Virus record (IMG/VR): IMGVR_UViG_3300020183_000274
Span: 1 to 33,291 of that record
Length of the DNA stretch: 33,291 bases
Reading direction: 5' to 3' (one strand)
Origin: a virus
Made by a program: the position numbers and the translations under genes. This document shows, piece after piece, positions 8,893-18,573 of the stretch (its first letter is position 1; each line of letters begins with the position of its first letter). Under the pieces are notes generated by a model. That model saw nothing but the letters and a program-made list of their open reading frames with translations, ran no database searches and was not told where the DNA came from.

Positions 8893-10701
8893 ATGAGTTG
8901 CACAACATACATACATAACGGACCAGTAGGAACAACTAAATATATTTCAGGAACAACCTGCTCAGGAACAGTTGCGTTTTATTATTTGACTTTGGGTCAA
9001 TCAGTTTGTATGTCTGATGACAAACCAATTATCAATCTTAATAATTTGAGTGTTAGTGGATCTTGTCTACCCGTCACGCCAACACCAACTCCAACAGCAC
9101 AATTTATTTGTTATTACTCAGGACTAACTTATGAGTATGCAGATTTTGAATGTCCGAATGATGGCTTGATATACAATGATGTTTATGGAAAACTTACTTT
9201 CAGTGTTGCTGGTGGATCTTATGCGGGAGATCATCCACAAATAACAATAATTGTCAGCAACGGATTGGATTATGAAACAATCATTTTACCAAGAGGACAG
9301 GAATTTATTGAATATGTATATTTAAAAACAAATTTTGAATATACATCAACAGGTTGCACATCTACGACATATCCTGATTGGACTTTTACTTCAGTATTAC
9401 CATCGTTAGTTGATTGTTTCGCTACACCAACACCAACACCCACTTATACTCCAACTGTTAGCCCTACCATATCAGTCACACCAAGTGCTACAGATTTGAC
9501 ACCATTTTATCCTGACATTTGGTTAGATTTTGATGATGCATCAAATATGACAGTGGTTAATAATATTCTCACTCGTATTGAGAATAAAGCATATGGAAAA
9601 CCAATTACATATTTTTCTAATACCGACTATAATGAATTACCTTATGTAAATTCAGGCACTTGTTTTTTCTATAATTCAATGTCAGCAATGACGATCTCCA
9701 CTTCAAGAATCCAATCAAATGTTAATATGTATGGGACTGTTTGGACATCATTTATCGCAATTGTATTGGATGAAAATACACAGCAATGTATACCAATTTC
9801 AGTGGATAATGGAGGTAAACAAGCAGATCCAAACAATGGTAAACAAAAATTCTGGAATGCTGGTTCAGCCCAACCTAATAATCCAAACAAGAAAGTTTTG
9901 ATGCAAATCATTAGACCAGGTAATACCCCAAGCAATGAACAAGCTTGGTTAGGTCCTTATACTCAATGGGGTTGTAGTTATCCAATGGTTTGGAAAACAT
10001 ATATGAATGCAACAACATCATCTGTAAATGTAATATTTGAAATCAATCAAGTCGGTATAGGTTTATCAGATGATCCTGACAAACATTATCCATTTGCAGG
10101 TTATCCTGGTTCAATTGGGTATCCATTATCAATCGGTAATCAGTATACACAGCCTGACAATGTTAATGGTTATATTGGGGAAATTATCATGTTTAATAGG
10201 TTAGTATATGCTGGTGAAGCAAACAATGTTTACAATTATCTTAATACAAAATGGAACATTGGTTCTATAAAACCAACTTTCACACCAACACCTACACTTA
10301 CAAAAACACCAACAGTTACACCAACACCATCAATTACAGCAACTAAAACACCAACACCAAGTATAACTGCTAGTAACACTCCTACTATTTCAATAACACC
10401 ATCAGTTACAAAAACACCAACTGTAACTCCTACTAATACACCAACACAAACTGTAAGTATAACCCCGTCTGTTACACCACCTTTAAAATATTTTAATGTT
10501 AGAAGATATAATAATTCTTGTGTTTCATTTAATATAATAAAAGTTCAGACAGGTGTTCAATTACAATTAACTAAATGGTATCGTTTTAATAGTGATGGAT
10601 GGAGATATCAAGTTCTGAATCAAACTTTAGATTCATTTGGTGCTACAAGCATTGTAATAGATTGTGGACCTGTAAGTAGTTGTTATTCGTTACCTTGTTA
10701 A
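8893..10701 (+). CDS. PT-rich tail adhesin with LamG-like (concanavalin-fold) domain
   Basis: 602 residues in clear modules. Residues 1-58 are a Cys-containing beta module related in style to the one inside the preceding protein. Residues 61-69 and 178-198 are short Thr-Pro linkers around a second module. Residues 203-456 are a LamG/concanavalin-like domain, opening with PDIWLDFDDASNMT and closing with GYIGEIIMFNRL and YLNTKWNIG. Residues 458-530 are a long Thr-Pro linker, and 531-602 are a C-terminal domain with five Cys. The lectin-like domain is clearly paralogous to that of the 18574 gene. LamG folds commonly bind glycans, so surface or capsule adhesion is a reasonable inference. It sits at the end of the tail cluster, just before the tape measure. 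Confidence 0.75.
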   Translation: MSCTTYIHNGPVGTTKYISGTTCSGTVAFYYLTLGQSVCMSDDKPIINLNNLSVSGSCLPVTPTPTPTAQFICYYSGLTYEYADFECPNDGLIYNDVYGKLTFSVAGGSYAGDHPQITIIVSNGLDYETIILPRGQEFIEYVYLKTNFEYTSTGCTSTTYPDWTFTSVLPSLVDCFATPTPTPTYTPTVSPTISVTPSATDLTPFYPDIWLDFDDASNMTVVNNILTRIENKAYGKPITYFSNTDYNELPYVNSGTCFFYNSMSAMTISTSRIQSNVNMYGTVWTSFIAIVLDENTQQCIPISVDNGGKQADPNNGKQKFWNAGSAQPNNPNKKVLMQIIRPGNTPSNEQAWLGPYTQWGCSYPMVWKTYMNATTSSVNVIFEINQVGIGLSDDPDKHYPFAGYPGSIGYPLSIGNQYTQPDNVNGYIGEIIMFNRLVYAGEANNVYNYLNTKWNIGSIKPTFTPTPTLTKTPTVTPTPSITATKTPTPSITASNTPTISITPSVTKTPTVTPTNTPTQTVSITPSVTPPLKYFNVRRYNNSCVSFNIIKVQTGVQLQLTKWYRFNSDGWRYQVLNQTLDSFGATSIVIDCGPVSSCYSLPC

Positions 10702-10710
10702 AATGAGCCT

Positions 10711-10875
10711 ATGAAAATTAGAATATTTCTAGAAGAACAGCAGATAGAAGAGAATGATCTGATTGAAAATTCCATTGTTAAATACATGGATCAATTAAAG
10801 GATTATTTACCATCATTAGTTGTAGAACCTGAGGTGGCTAAAATGTTGAAAACAATAATGGACAATGGCAGCTAA
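10711..10875 (+). CDS. Small conserved-position protein before the tape measure
   Basis: 54 residues, acidic with amphipathic helices (starts MKIRIFLEEQQIEENDLIE, ends MLKTIMDNGS). It begins 9 nt after the preceding stop, and its last 11 nt overlap the start of the tape measure gene, so it is probably translationally coupled to it. Tape measure genes are commonly preceded by small tail assembly genes, and a chaperone or tail-assembly role is a guess from position. No frameshift site is apparent here, and a better chaperone candidate exists at 32399. Confidence 0.6.
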   Translation: MKIRIFLEEQQIEENDLIENSIVKYMDQLKDYLPSLVVEPEVAKMLKTIMDNGS

Positions 10876-13873
10876 AAAAATACAATTAGTTTTTGATTTA
10901 AACTCCAATGATGTAAACATTGCGACGGATAGGACACTCACGCTCACACAACAAGTCAGAATATTCAAACAAGAATTACAGAAATTACCCGAAGGAACAA
11001 GGGAATTTGAAATTCTCAGAAATAAAGTTAATGATACTCAGGATTCATTAGCTCGTGTAAATACAAAGAGTGGTGAGTTCTTCAATACCTTATCTTTAAT
11101 ACCAGGTCCAATTGGTGATGTGTCCAATCAACTTGATAATTCAATTGGTTTATTAAAGACATTTTCAAGCTTCTCTTTAAAGGATATTGGTAATCAATTC
11201 AAAGGACTAATCAACGATTTAGCTGGTGTCTTTGATAATCTTACAGGTGTAAATAAAGCAGCTAAAGAACTCGGAGAAGGTAATACTAGTTTAGCACAAT
11301 CAGCAAAACAAGCAGCTGATGGTATAAATCTTAGTGAGGCTGCCGCTTTAGGTAATGTTGTAGCAACCACACAACAAACTGACGCAATTCAAAAACAAAC
11401 TGAACAATTACTCAAACAAAAACAAACCATTGAAGATAATATTGATGTTGGATTAAATCAGTTGGATTTATCAGAAAAACAATTTACAGCCTTCGGTGAT
11501 CAAATCATGGCTGGTAAACAAAGTGTTACACTAACCAAAGAACAAACTGAGGAGTGGGAAAAATTGAATGATCAATATATTGCTAATCTTGATAATATTG
11601 TTAATTTAGCGGATGAACAGGAAAAAGTTAATACACAACTTACAGAACTTGGTGTCACTCAAAAACAAACAACAAAAGAAACACAGAAAGCAACCATTGC
11701 TACTGAAGGTCAAACAGCTGCAGAAACACAAAATACAGGAGCTTTAGCCGCAAATACCGCAGCAGAAAATACAAACACTGCGGCAATTAACACTAATACA
11801 GCTTCGGAAGTTAAAAATACAACCACAAAAAAGACAGGAACTGTTGTTACAAAACTATTAGCAACAGAAACGAGGTTACAGGCGGCAGCGGCAGAGCAAG
11901 CAGCACTCGGTAATACTGTATATGCAGGAACACTTAGAGCGGTTGGGGTCGCTGCAGGTGCCGCAGCAACTGCGATCAGGGTTTTCAAAGCTGTGTTGAT
12001 ATCAACAGGTATCGGTTTGTTAATTGTTGGTTTGAGTGAATTGATTGCTAAAGTTTATGAATGGGTAAGTGCTTCAGACGATGCGACAAGTGCTGCTGAT
12101 GCTCAAGCCGCAGCAAATGAAAAACTACAAAAAGCACAAGAAGCCGTAAGGAAATCTACTCAACAAAGTATCAATACAATTGAGGCAGAAACAAAGGCTC
12201 AAATCACAAGGGCGAAAATTGCTGGTAAGACCGCTGAGGAAATATTCAGAATAGAACAAAATTTCCTCAACAAAAGGATCGCTGTATTAGAAGCGGCTAA
12301 CAAAAAACTCAAAGGTGCTGAACAAAATTATACAGATGAGATAATCAAACTCAGAAGGGATTTTGCACAGAATCAGTTGGATTTCCAATTGGAACAGAAA
12401 AAAGAAAGAGAAAAAAATCAACAAAATGAACTTGATGCCGCGATCAAACTTGAAATTGATAGTGCTACTACAAGAAAAGATGTATTAAAAAAATTACTTG
12501 ATGAAAGATTAGCACTTGAACTAAAAGAGTTAGGTAATAATGAAAATCAGAAAGAGTTAGCTCGTCAGGAATATGCAAAGAAATTAGAAGATGCTATAAA
12601 TGCTGATGAGAAGAAAAGAAATGATAGAAAACTCAAAGAACTTGACGCATTAGCACAACTTGAAATAGATAAGAGGGATACTGATCTGAAAACATTACAA
12701 AGTTTTTACGATCAAAAACTAGCAATTGAATTACAAAATGAAGAATTATCTGAGGCAGAGAAAGCGGCACTTAGAGAAAAATATTCCAAGTTAGCACAAG
12801 AAGCAATCAACAAGGATATAATCACGAGATTACAACTTGAACTTGAAGCTAATAGAGGAAACTATCAAGAACAACTAAGAATATATGCTGAACTCCAACA
12901 AGAACTCACAAAAAATTTAAATCTTGGAGAACAAGAAAGAGCACAATTGATAAAACAATATCAAGATGCTCTATTATCAACTTTGGATTTATCATATCAA
13001 AATCAGGTTGATAAATTGAACTCACAATATGATGAGTTTAGAAGATTTGATAAGGAATATTTTGACGGACAAAGAGCAGCTCAGACACAATATCAAGCTG
13101 ATATTGATGCTCTCAAAGAAAAGGGTGCAATAAACGATCAAGAATATTTGGCTCGTTCAATAAAGATTTCAAAATCTCGTAGAGAACTTGATCTTTTAGA
13201 AAGAAAAACTAAACAGGATACAGTATCAGCTATTGGAGATGCATTTGGGAATTTATCTAAGATTGTTGGGGAAGACACAAAGGCTGGTAAAGCTTTCGCA
13301 ATTGCTAAAACGACAATTGATACTTATTCATCTGCCGTAGCTGCCTATAGATCTTTAGCGGGTATTCCTGTTGTTGGTCCTGTTCTTGGTGCCATCGCAG
13401 CTGCAGCCGCAGTCGCTGCAGGTATTGCAAATGTTAAAAAGATTTTGGCAGTTCAAGTTCCAACTGATTCGGGGGGAACTGGTGGTGCTACTGCTCCAAG
13501 TCCCCCTCCACCACCAATACAAGTAAATGCAGTTAAAAGATCTCAGGGAGGATTAGTTAGTGGCTATGGTGGATCACAATCGGATTCAATACCAGCACAA
13601 TTGTCAAATGGGGAGTTCGTTGTAAATGCTAGATCCACAAAGATGTTTGGTGGATTGCTTGAACAAATAAATTCATATGGGATGCTTCCACAATTATCAA
13701 CTCAAACAATTGGCAGTATGTCAAACAATAATATGAGAGAAGGTAGAGACACATTCGGAGATGTTATAGCTGAAAAATTAAGTGAGAGACCAATCAGAAC
13801 TTATGTCACAGCAACAGAAATATCAAATCAACAACAATTTGATAGAGTTATTAGACAAAGATCTTTAATATAA
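10865..13873 (+). CDS. Tail tape measure protein
   Basis: 1002 residues, the second-longest product. It sets tail length and is threaded through the tube. Features: an N-terminal segment with TLTQQVRIFKQELQKLPEG, Gln/Thr/Asn/Ala-rich helical repeats (about 150-350), a hydrophobic segment around residues 373-395 (VLISTGIGLLIVGLSELI), long Lys/Glu coiled coils (about 415-800), and an Ala-rich hydrophobic stretch around 830-865. The C-terminus carries QGGLVSGYGGSQSDSIPAQL and GEFVVNARST, typical of tape measure C-termini. The ATG lies inside the end of the small 10711 gene. I see no lytic transglycosylase or peptidase domain. Confidence 0.9.
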   Translation: MAAKKIQLVFDLNSNDVNIATDRTLTLTQQVRIFKQELQKLPEGTREFEILRNKVNDTQDSLARVNTKSGEFFNTLSLIPGPIGDVSNQLDNSIGLLKTFSSFSLKDIGNQFKGLINDLAGVFDNLTGVNKAAKELGEGNTSLAQSAKQAADGINLSEAAALGNVVATTQQTDAIQKQTEQLLKQKQTIEDNIDVGLNQLDLSEKQFTAFGDQIMAGKQSVTLTKEQTEEWEKLNDQYIANLDNIVNLADEQEKVNTQLTELGVTQKQTTKETQKATIATEGQTAAETQNTGALAANTAAENTNTAAINTNTASEVKNTTTKKTGTVVTKLLATETRLQAAAAEQAALGNTVYAGTLRAVGVAAGAAATAIRVFKAVLISTGIGLLIVGLSELIAKVYEWVSASDDATSAADAQAAANEKLQKAQEAVRKSTQQSINTIEAETKAQITRAKIAGKTAEEIFRIEQNFLNKRIAVLEAANKKLKGAEQNYTDEIIKLRRDFAQNQLDFQLEQKKEREKNQQNELDAAIKLEIDSATTRKDVLKKLLDERLALELKELGNNENQKELARQEYAKKLEDAINADEKKRNDRKLKELDALAQLEIDKRDTDLKTLQSFYDQKLAIELQNEELSEAEKAALREKYSKLAQEAINKDIITRLQLELEANRGNYQEQLRIYAELQQELTKNLNLGEQERAQLIKQYQDALLSTLDLSYQNQVDKLNSQYDEFRRFDKEYFDGQRAAQTQYQADIDALKEKGAINDQEYLARSIKISKSRRELDLLERKTKQDTVSAIGDAFGNLSKIVGEDTKAGKAFAIAKTTIDTYSSAVAAYRSLAGIPVVGPVLGAIAAAAAVAAGIANVKKILAVQVPTDSGGTGGATAPSPPPPPIQVNAVKRSQGGLVSGYGGSQSDSIPAQLSNGEFVVNARSTKMFGGLLEQINSYGMLPQLSTQTIGSMSNNNMREGRDTFGDVIAEKLSERPIRTYVTATEISNQQQFDRVIRQRSLI

Positions 13874-13909
13874 AATGGTAAATTTGACACAATCAAATAC
13901 TTATAGATA

Positions 13910-15928
13910 ATGAATACTACAAAGATCGTTGAATTATTCATTGATGACGAATTTGAAGACGCTGGTATTGAAACTATATCTCTAGTTTCACGACCTGCTC
14001 ATGATGAGCCTTGGATGGCTTTCAATTCACAAAAAGATGATGGAAGTGAGGAGATAAATCCTTATACAATTGTTGAAGGTGATTTCTGTAATCATCATCC
14101 TGAATTAGATGAACTTGGTGAATCATATTCTGATTTAATCAATGATGGTTGGGAAATTGTTAAAGTTGAAAAGATTACTCCGACAATGGTATACAAAATG
14201 CAACAACAAAAGTTCTCAGATCCAAATGCTGACTCCCAACTTGATACAGATGGTATAAGAGTTCGTTATAAGTATTTTGGACCTCGTGATGACAAAAACA
14301 GACAATTCTGTGCTGATATGTTAGCCAAAAATAGAGTGTATAGAATTGAAGATATTGAGAGATTATCCAATCCTGATTTCGGTTCATACAATATTTTTTT
14401 ATGGAGAGGTTCATTTAACTGTCGTCATGCGTGGGTTAGATTAATCTATAAAAAACAAGGTAAGATTGTTAACAAAGGATCATCTCAACAGGGACTTGAT
14501 TCAAGTGATGTAGTAATAGGTCCTGACACAAGAAATGACAATACAAAAGTTAATCCTGGTCCTACATCATGGAAACCAGGAACACCAAGAACAGGTATAG
14601 ATTTCGTTCCTGAGGTCAATAGAGAATTTGCTGAAATAGGACCAAGAGGTGGTATTAGAAAAAGTGATAAAGCACCAAAGAGTGACACACCAAATCCTGA
14701 ACCAAAAGGGGAAGGAACAGCAAAAGGAGATGCATCGGGTAAAAGAGGTGCTAAAGTTTCTGCTGAACAAGAAAAAACTCTACAAAAAAAGGTTGACGAT
14801 TTTAATGAAAAAGATAGTAATACCAAAAACGGAAGAGCAACTCTTGGAGCATTAAAGTCAGTATTCCAAAGAGGACTTGGTGCATATAATGTTTCACATT
14901 CACCAACAGTAAAATCAGCGGAACAATGGGCATATGCTCGTGTTAATGCATTTCTTTATTTATTAAAAAATGGTAGACCTGAAAACAAGAATTATAACAC
15001 CGATTTTGATCTTTTACCTAAAGGTCATCCAAAGGCAGAGAAGATGTCAGATGATGATCCTTGTTGGGAAGGGTATGAAATGATCGGTCTGAAAGATGAT
15101 GGGACACCGAATTGTGTTCCAATCAAAATGACTGAGGATGATTTCGCAGAATCAATTTCTGATTATCCCGAAGGAGTCAAAAAAGCAGCTGCGAGAGCTG
15201 TGAAATATGCTGATGAAAATGGTTGGGGATCTTGTGGAACTGATGTTGGAAAACAAAGAGCTAGTCAATTAGCTAAGGGTGAAAATATTTCAGTGGATAC
15301 TTTGAAACGCATGTATTCATATCTATCAAGACACAAGGTTGATTTAGATAGTTCAAAAAGTTATGAAGATGGTTGTGGCAAACTTATGTATGATGCTTGG
15401 GGTGGTGAAGCAGGTTTGGTTTGGGCTGAAAGAAAGCTCGGACAACTAGCCAAAGAAAAGATGACCTTCGCATATGACGAAGAAAAGAAAATCCTAATTG
15501 GAGCTGCTATGGTGCCAAATAGGATGATCCATCGTTATGATGCTCTTGGAAACCTGTATTATGTTTTCTTCTCTAAGAAATCAATAAAAAAGATGGCTGA
15601 CAGGTTCTTGAAACAAAAGAGAACGGATGAGACATCAATTGAACATAATGGTATCAAGCTTGGTTCAGACAAAGTTTACATAACAGAAAGTTGGGTAAGT
15701 GAAGATCCTGTGTATGATAAGTCAAACAAATATGGATTTGAACTTCCATCTGGAACATGGTATGTAGCAATGAAAATAGAAGACGATAAAATTTGGAACT
15801 TAGTAAAGTCCAAAGCACTAACTGGTTTTTCTGTGGAAGGTTTATTCGCAGAGAAATCAATATTCTCCAAAGAGGATAAACAAATAAACCAAATAAAAGA
15901 AATACTTAAATCTGTTAACGATGACTAG
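13910..15928 (+). CDS. MuF-like / XkdF-type prohead protease fusion
   Basis: 672 residues combining several head-assembly modules. Residues 1-38 (VELFIDDEFEDAGIETISLV, SRPAHDEPWM) are the usual opening of Bacteroidota phage protease proteins. Residues 120-180 hold FGPRDDKNRQFC and FNCRHAWVRLIY, which resemble the C-terminal part of MuF/SPP1 gp7-type minor head proteins. Residues 305-370 contain SVFQRGLGAYNVSHSP and WAYARVNAFLYLL. Residues 405-510 contain SYLSRHKVDLDSSKSYEDGC. Residues 520-648 are an XkdF-like serine protease domain (Peptidase_S78_2 type) with IGAAMVPNRMI, EHN at 578-580, ESW at 593-595 and GFSVEGLF at 639-646; His579 and Ser594 are my candidate catalytic residues. It lies just upstream of the scaffold and capsid genes and probably matures the prohead. 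The stop overlaps the next start. Confidence 0.8.
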   Translation: MNTTKIVELFIDDEFEDAGIETISLVSRPAHDEPWMAFNSQKDDGSEEINPYTIVEGDFCNHHPELDELGESYSDLINDGWEIVKVEKITPTMVYKMQQQKFSDPNADSQLDTDGIRVRYKYFGPRDDKNRQFCADMLAKNRVYRIEDIERLSNPDFGSYNIFLWRGSFNCRHAWVRLIYKKQGKIVNKGSSQQGLDSSDVVIGPDTRNDNTKVNPGPTSWKPGTPRTGIDFVPEVNREFAEIGPRGGIRKSDKAPKSDTPNPEPKGEGTAKGDASGKRGAKVSAEQEKTLQKKVDDFNEKDSNTKNGRATLGALKSVFQRGLGAYNVSHSPTVKSAEQWAYARVNAFLYLLKNGRPENKNYNTDFDLLPKGHPKAEKMSDDDPCWEGYEMIGLKDDGTPNCVPIKMTEDDFAESISDYPEGVKKAAARAVKYADENGWGSCGTDVGKQRASQLAKGENISVDTLKRMYSYLSRHKVDLDSSKSYEDGCGKLMYDAWGGEAGLVWAERKLGQLAKEKMTFAYDEEKKILIGAAMVPNRMIHRYDALGNLYYVFFSKKSIKKMADRFLKQKRTDETSIEHNGIKLGSDKVYITESWVSEDPVYDKSNKYGFELPSGTWYVAMKIEDDKIWNLVKSKALTGFSVEGLFAEKSIFSKEDKQINQIKEILKSVNDD

Positions 15929-16907
15929 TAAGCAAGCAATAGACAAGATAATGAGGATTCTGAATCTAACTCCACAAAAGTTTTATACAGCAAAAACTGA
16001 ACAAGGTATGGCAGTTGAGATTGAGGGAGAGTTGGAACTCGGATCACCAATTTATGTTGCTACAGAAGAAGGAATGATTCCTGCTCCCGATGGAGTTCAT
16101 AAGCTTGACGATGGTGCTGAGATTGAAGTTTCTGATGGAAAGATCTCCAAAATTAAAATGGGCGAAACACCCGATAAGAAAATGGAAGATAAGAAAGAAG
16201 AAGAATCAATTGCAGACGAAGACATGTCAGCTTCTGAAAAGTTTGGAGATGTTAAGTTGAAAGATGGTTCAATGATGAGAGTTGGCGGAGATTCACCTGC
16301 TGTGGGTCTTTATGTCAAAAAAGTATCTTATGATGGAACTCTTACAGCTATGACAGATGGTGTCTACGAAACTGCTGATGGTAAATCCATTTCAGTTGTT
16401 GGTGGTGCTATTGAAGGAATACAATCTGAAAAGGACAGAGAGGCACAAGGTGGTAAATTCACCATTGCTAAATCTGCTCAAGGTGCAAAACTTGAATCAC
16501 CAACATTTGATGTAGGTGAAAAGGTTGAAGTTCTAGGTGAGGATGGTGAAAAAACACCAGCTTCTGATGGGGAACATCAAGTTGTTTTAAAAGACGAAAG
16601 TGGAAACGAGAATAAAATCAGAATTATGACCAAAGACGGAGTAATCACACAAAGAGAAAATGTTGAGGAAAAGATGTCTGAAGAAGAAATCGCAGAAATT
16701 TTCGCATTGGCTCTCAAGAAAATTGAGGTTAAGATTGATGCTATCTCAAACAAACAATCTGAGTTAGAATCAAAATTCCAAAAGTTCTCAAAGGAACCAG
16801 CAGGTCAAAAGGTTTATAACCAAAAGACCATAATTGAAAAAGCTACTGAAGTTGGTTCACGATTTGAACAATTCAAGAGGCTTAGAGAAGCACTTTCTCA
16901 TAATTAA
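15921..16907 (+). CDS. Scaffold-like head assembly protein with Gly-rich beta repeats
   Basis: 328 acidic residues. Three degenerate beta repeats of the pattern G...DG....V.DG.I..I lie at about 37-76 (PAPDGVHKLDDGAEIEVSDG), 112-172 (TDGVYETADGKSISVVGG) and 185-245 (ASDGEHQVVLKDESG), separated by Lys/Glu-rich disordered stretches. The C-terminal 90 residues are a predicted coiled coil (SEEEIAEIFALALKKIE, then NKQSELESKFQKFSKE). Position between the protease fusion (8-nt overlap) and the major capsid gene, together with high charge, matches a scaffold. Repeats of this type are seen beside prohead proteases in Bacteroidota phages. No catalytic motif is visible, so I do not call it the protease. 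Confidence 0.65.
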   Translation: MTSKQAIDKIMRILNLTPQKFYTAKTEQGMAVEIEGELELGSPIYVATEEGMIPAPDGVHKLDDGAEIEVSDGKISKIKMGETPDKKMEDKKEEESIADEDMSASEKFGDVKLKDGSMMRVGGDSPAVGLYVKKVSYDGTLTAMTDGVYETADGKSISVVGGAIEGIQSEKDREAQGGKFTIAKSAQGAKLESPTFDVGEKVEVLGEDGEKTPASDGEHQVVLKDESGNENKIRIMTKDGVITQRENVEEKMSEEEIAEIFALALKKIEVKIDAISNKQSELESKFQKFSKEPAGQKVYNQKTIIEKATEVGSRFEQFKRLREALSHN

Positions 16908-16933
16908 AAAAATAAAATAAAATCTATACTAAA

Positions 16934-17893
16934 ATGAAAAAAACATTAGTAAGACAAAAATTTGACTACGATTTGGGTGGACTTTCTGCCTATGTAGATC
17001 AATTATCATCTGATATTATATCAGAGGCAGTATTGTCTCCTGTTACTATGAAGTATTGTAATGTGATTCCTAACATCAAGGGAACACAAAATGTGAATCT
17101 TCTTTCTGAGACATTATCTGTTCAAACGGGAACTACATGTGGATTCAATGACGCAGGAAATGTGACATTTACTACAGTTCCAGTCACAGTTCAGGCACTA
17201 AAGGTGAATCAAAGTTTGTGCTTGGAGGAGCTAAATTCTCTCTGGCTTGGACAATATTTGAACAGCGGGTCGTATAACGAAAATGCACCATTTGAAGCTG
17301 CTATCACAGATCTTCAAACTAAACAAATCAAAAGATACAATGAGGATTTATTGTGGAATGCATCATCTGCAACTTCTGCTTTTTCAGGTTTCATTGAGCT
17401 TTTGGATAACACAGCTGGTGTTGTTAAATTGACTGGTGCTACAGCACTTTGTTCAGTCACAGGATCTTCAATTCAAAATAAAGCTGAGAATGTTCTTCAA
17501 CAAATTGATAATATAATTGAAGCTTTGGATAGAAATATCTATGGTCGTGAGGACATAGTAATTTTCATGTCACAAGCTCAGTTTAAATGTTATCTCAGAT
17601 CGATTAGACAGGTCAATAATTTTCACTTCAGCGAACCGACACTTGGACAAGTTTATGAGGTTTTTCATCCACAAACTAATATCAAAGTTGTAGGTGTTCC
17701 AGGTCTCTATAATTCTGATTTGATCGCAGCTGGTCCTCAACAATATTTTATTGTTGGAACTGACTTAATGTCAGATGAAGATTCTTTCAGGGCCTGGTGG
17801 AGCATTGATTTTCAAGAAGTTAGGATGATGTCGGCATGGAAGTTGGGAACCGCTATCTCATTTCCTGAGTTTTTTGTGACTAACGGTCTGTAA
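16934..17893 (+). CDS. Major capsid protein (HK97-fold inferred)
   Basis: 319 residues. It has an N-terminal helix (AYVDQLSSDIISEAVLSP), a central alpha/beta body, and the late segments DIVIFMSQAQFKCYLRSI and AGPQQYFIVGTDL, followed by FRAWWSIDFQEVRMMSAWKLG. This order fits HK97-fold capsid proteins of Bacteroidota phages, and the length is usual for the family. It is immediately downstream of the scaffold-like gene (26 nt, A-rich leader) and is followed by a strong hairpin, fitting a highly expressed transcript. The identification combines position, length and motif style; I could not run a structural comparison. Confidence 0.8.
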   Translation: MKKTLVRQKFDYDLGGLSAYVDQLSSDIISEAVLSPVTMKYCNVIPNIKGTQNVNLLSETLSVQTGTTCGFNDAGNVTFTTVPVTVQALKVNQSLCLEELNSLWLGQYLNSGSYNENAPFEAAITDLQTKQIKRYNEDLLWNASSATSAFSGFIELLDNTAGVVKLTGATALCSVTGSSIQNKAENVLQQIDNIIEALDRNIYGREDIVIFMSQAQFKCYLRSIRQVNNFHFSEPTLGQVYEVFHPQTNIKVVGVPGLYNSDLIAAGPQQYFIVGTDLMSDEDSFRAWWSIDFQEVRMMSAWKLGTAISFPEFFVTNGL

Positions 17894-17916
17894 TTTTGTC
17901 AGAAAAAAAACAAAAT

Positions 17917-17942
17917 ATGGGGAGGAGTAAAATCCTCTCCAT
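17917..17942 (+). promoter_or_regulatory. Stem-loop after the capsid gene (no T-run)
   Basis: A 10-bp stem (arms 17917-17926 and 17933-17942, one G-U pair) closes a 6-nt GTAAAA loop. No T-run follows, so it looks more like an mRNA end-protecting or processing hairpin than an intrinsic terminator. A similar GGGGAG-containing hairpin follows the next gene at 18530. Confidence 0.6.
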
Positions 17943-17979
17943 TATAAAAATAAACTTACAAATAATAAATTGATATACA

Positions 17980-18516
17980 ATGGCTTGTAATTTAACAAAT
18001 GGGATCGTCCTTGATTGTCGTGACAATGTCGGAGGTATTAAGACTCTTTATATCACGGATTGGGATAATATCACTTCAATCACAGAAACCACAACAGGTT
18101 CAACTGCGGGAACAATCACAGCAATTTCAGGTTCGGGCATTTTTTACGAATTTCAATTAATCAGAACAACTAGTTCTTACACTTCAACGATCAATGCATC
18201 ACTTGAAGCAGGAACAGTTTTTTATAGTGATGAATTGGTTGCTTATTTCAATAAAATGGAACAAGCGAAGAGAAATATCGTTAAAACATTGGCACAATCT
18301 CAAAGATTAGCTTTAGTGTTTGAAGATAACAACGGGGATTCATTCTTTATGGGGCAGAGCTACGGAAGCTTTATCACAGCGGGAACAATCGTTAGTGGTT
18401 TAGCCTTAGGCGACGCTAATGGTTATAACCTAACTTTCGGTGCTCTTGAACCATATCCAGCAAATCAGTTGTCAGGAGATTTGAGTTCAATTGTTCAAGG
18501 TATCACTGTTCAATAA
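17980..18516 (+). CDS. Major tail (tube) protein
   Basis: 178 residues with the layout of the tail tube protein found in many Bacteroidota siphoviruses: an N-terminal GGIKTLYITDWDNITSI strand pair, a central IFYEFQLIRTTSSYTSTI segment, GTVFYSDEL, a helix with AKRNIVKTLAQSQRLALVFED, then FMGQSYGSFITAGTIVSG and LALGDANGYNLTF near the end. It has no signal peptide. It stands alone between two hairpins, which suggests a separately stabilised, abundant mRNA segment, as expected for a tube subunit made in many copies. Location right after the capsid gene supports a major structural protein. Confidence 0.75.
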   Translation: MACNLTNGIVLDCRDNVGGIKTLYITDWDNITSITETTTGSTAGTITAISGSGIFYEFQLIRTTSSYTSTINASLEAGTVFYSDELVAYFNKMEQAKRNIVKTLAQSQRLALVFEDNNGDSFFMGQSYGSFITAGTIVSGLALGDANGYNLTFGALEPYPANQLSGDLSSIVQGITVQ

Positions 18517-18529
18517 TCTCTCAAAATAC

Positions 18530-18561
18530 TAACACGGGGAGACATAGATCTCCTCGTGTTA
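18530..18561 (+). promoter_or_regulatory. Stem-loop after the tail tube gene (no T-run)
   Basis: A 13-bp stem (arms 18530-18542 and 18549-18561, one G-U pair) has a 6-nt CATAGA loop. It is followed by ATTAAT rather than a T-run. It is analogous to the hairpin at 17917, so the tube gene is bracketed by two GC-rich hairpins in an otherwise AT-rich region. Confidence 0.65.
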
Positions 18562-18573
18562 TATTAATCTGAC

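Noticed and set aside
13875-13910. 11-codon frame between the tape measure and protease genes
   Set aside because: Too short, with no supporting context; probably only leader DNA.
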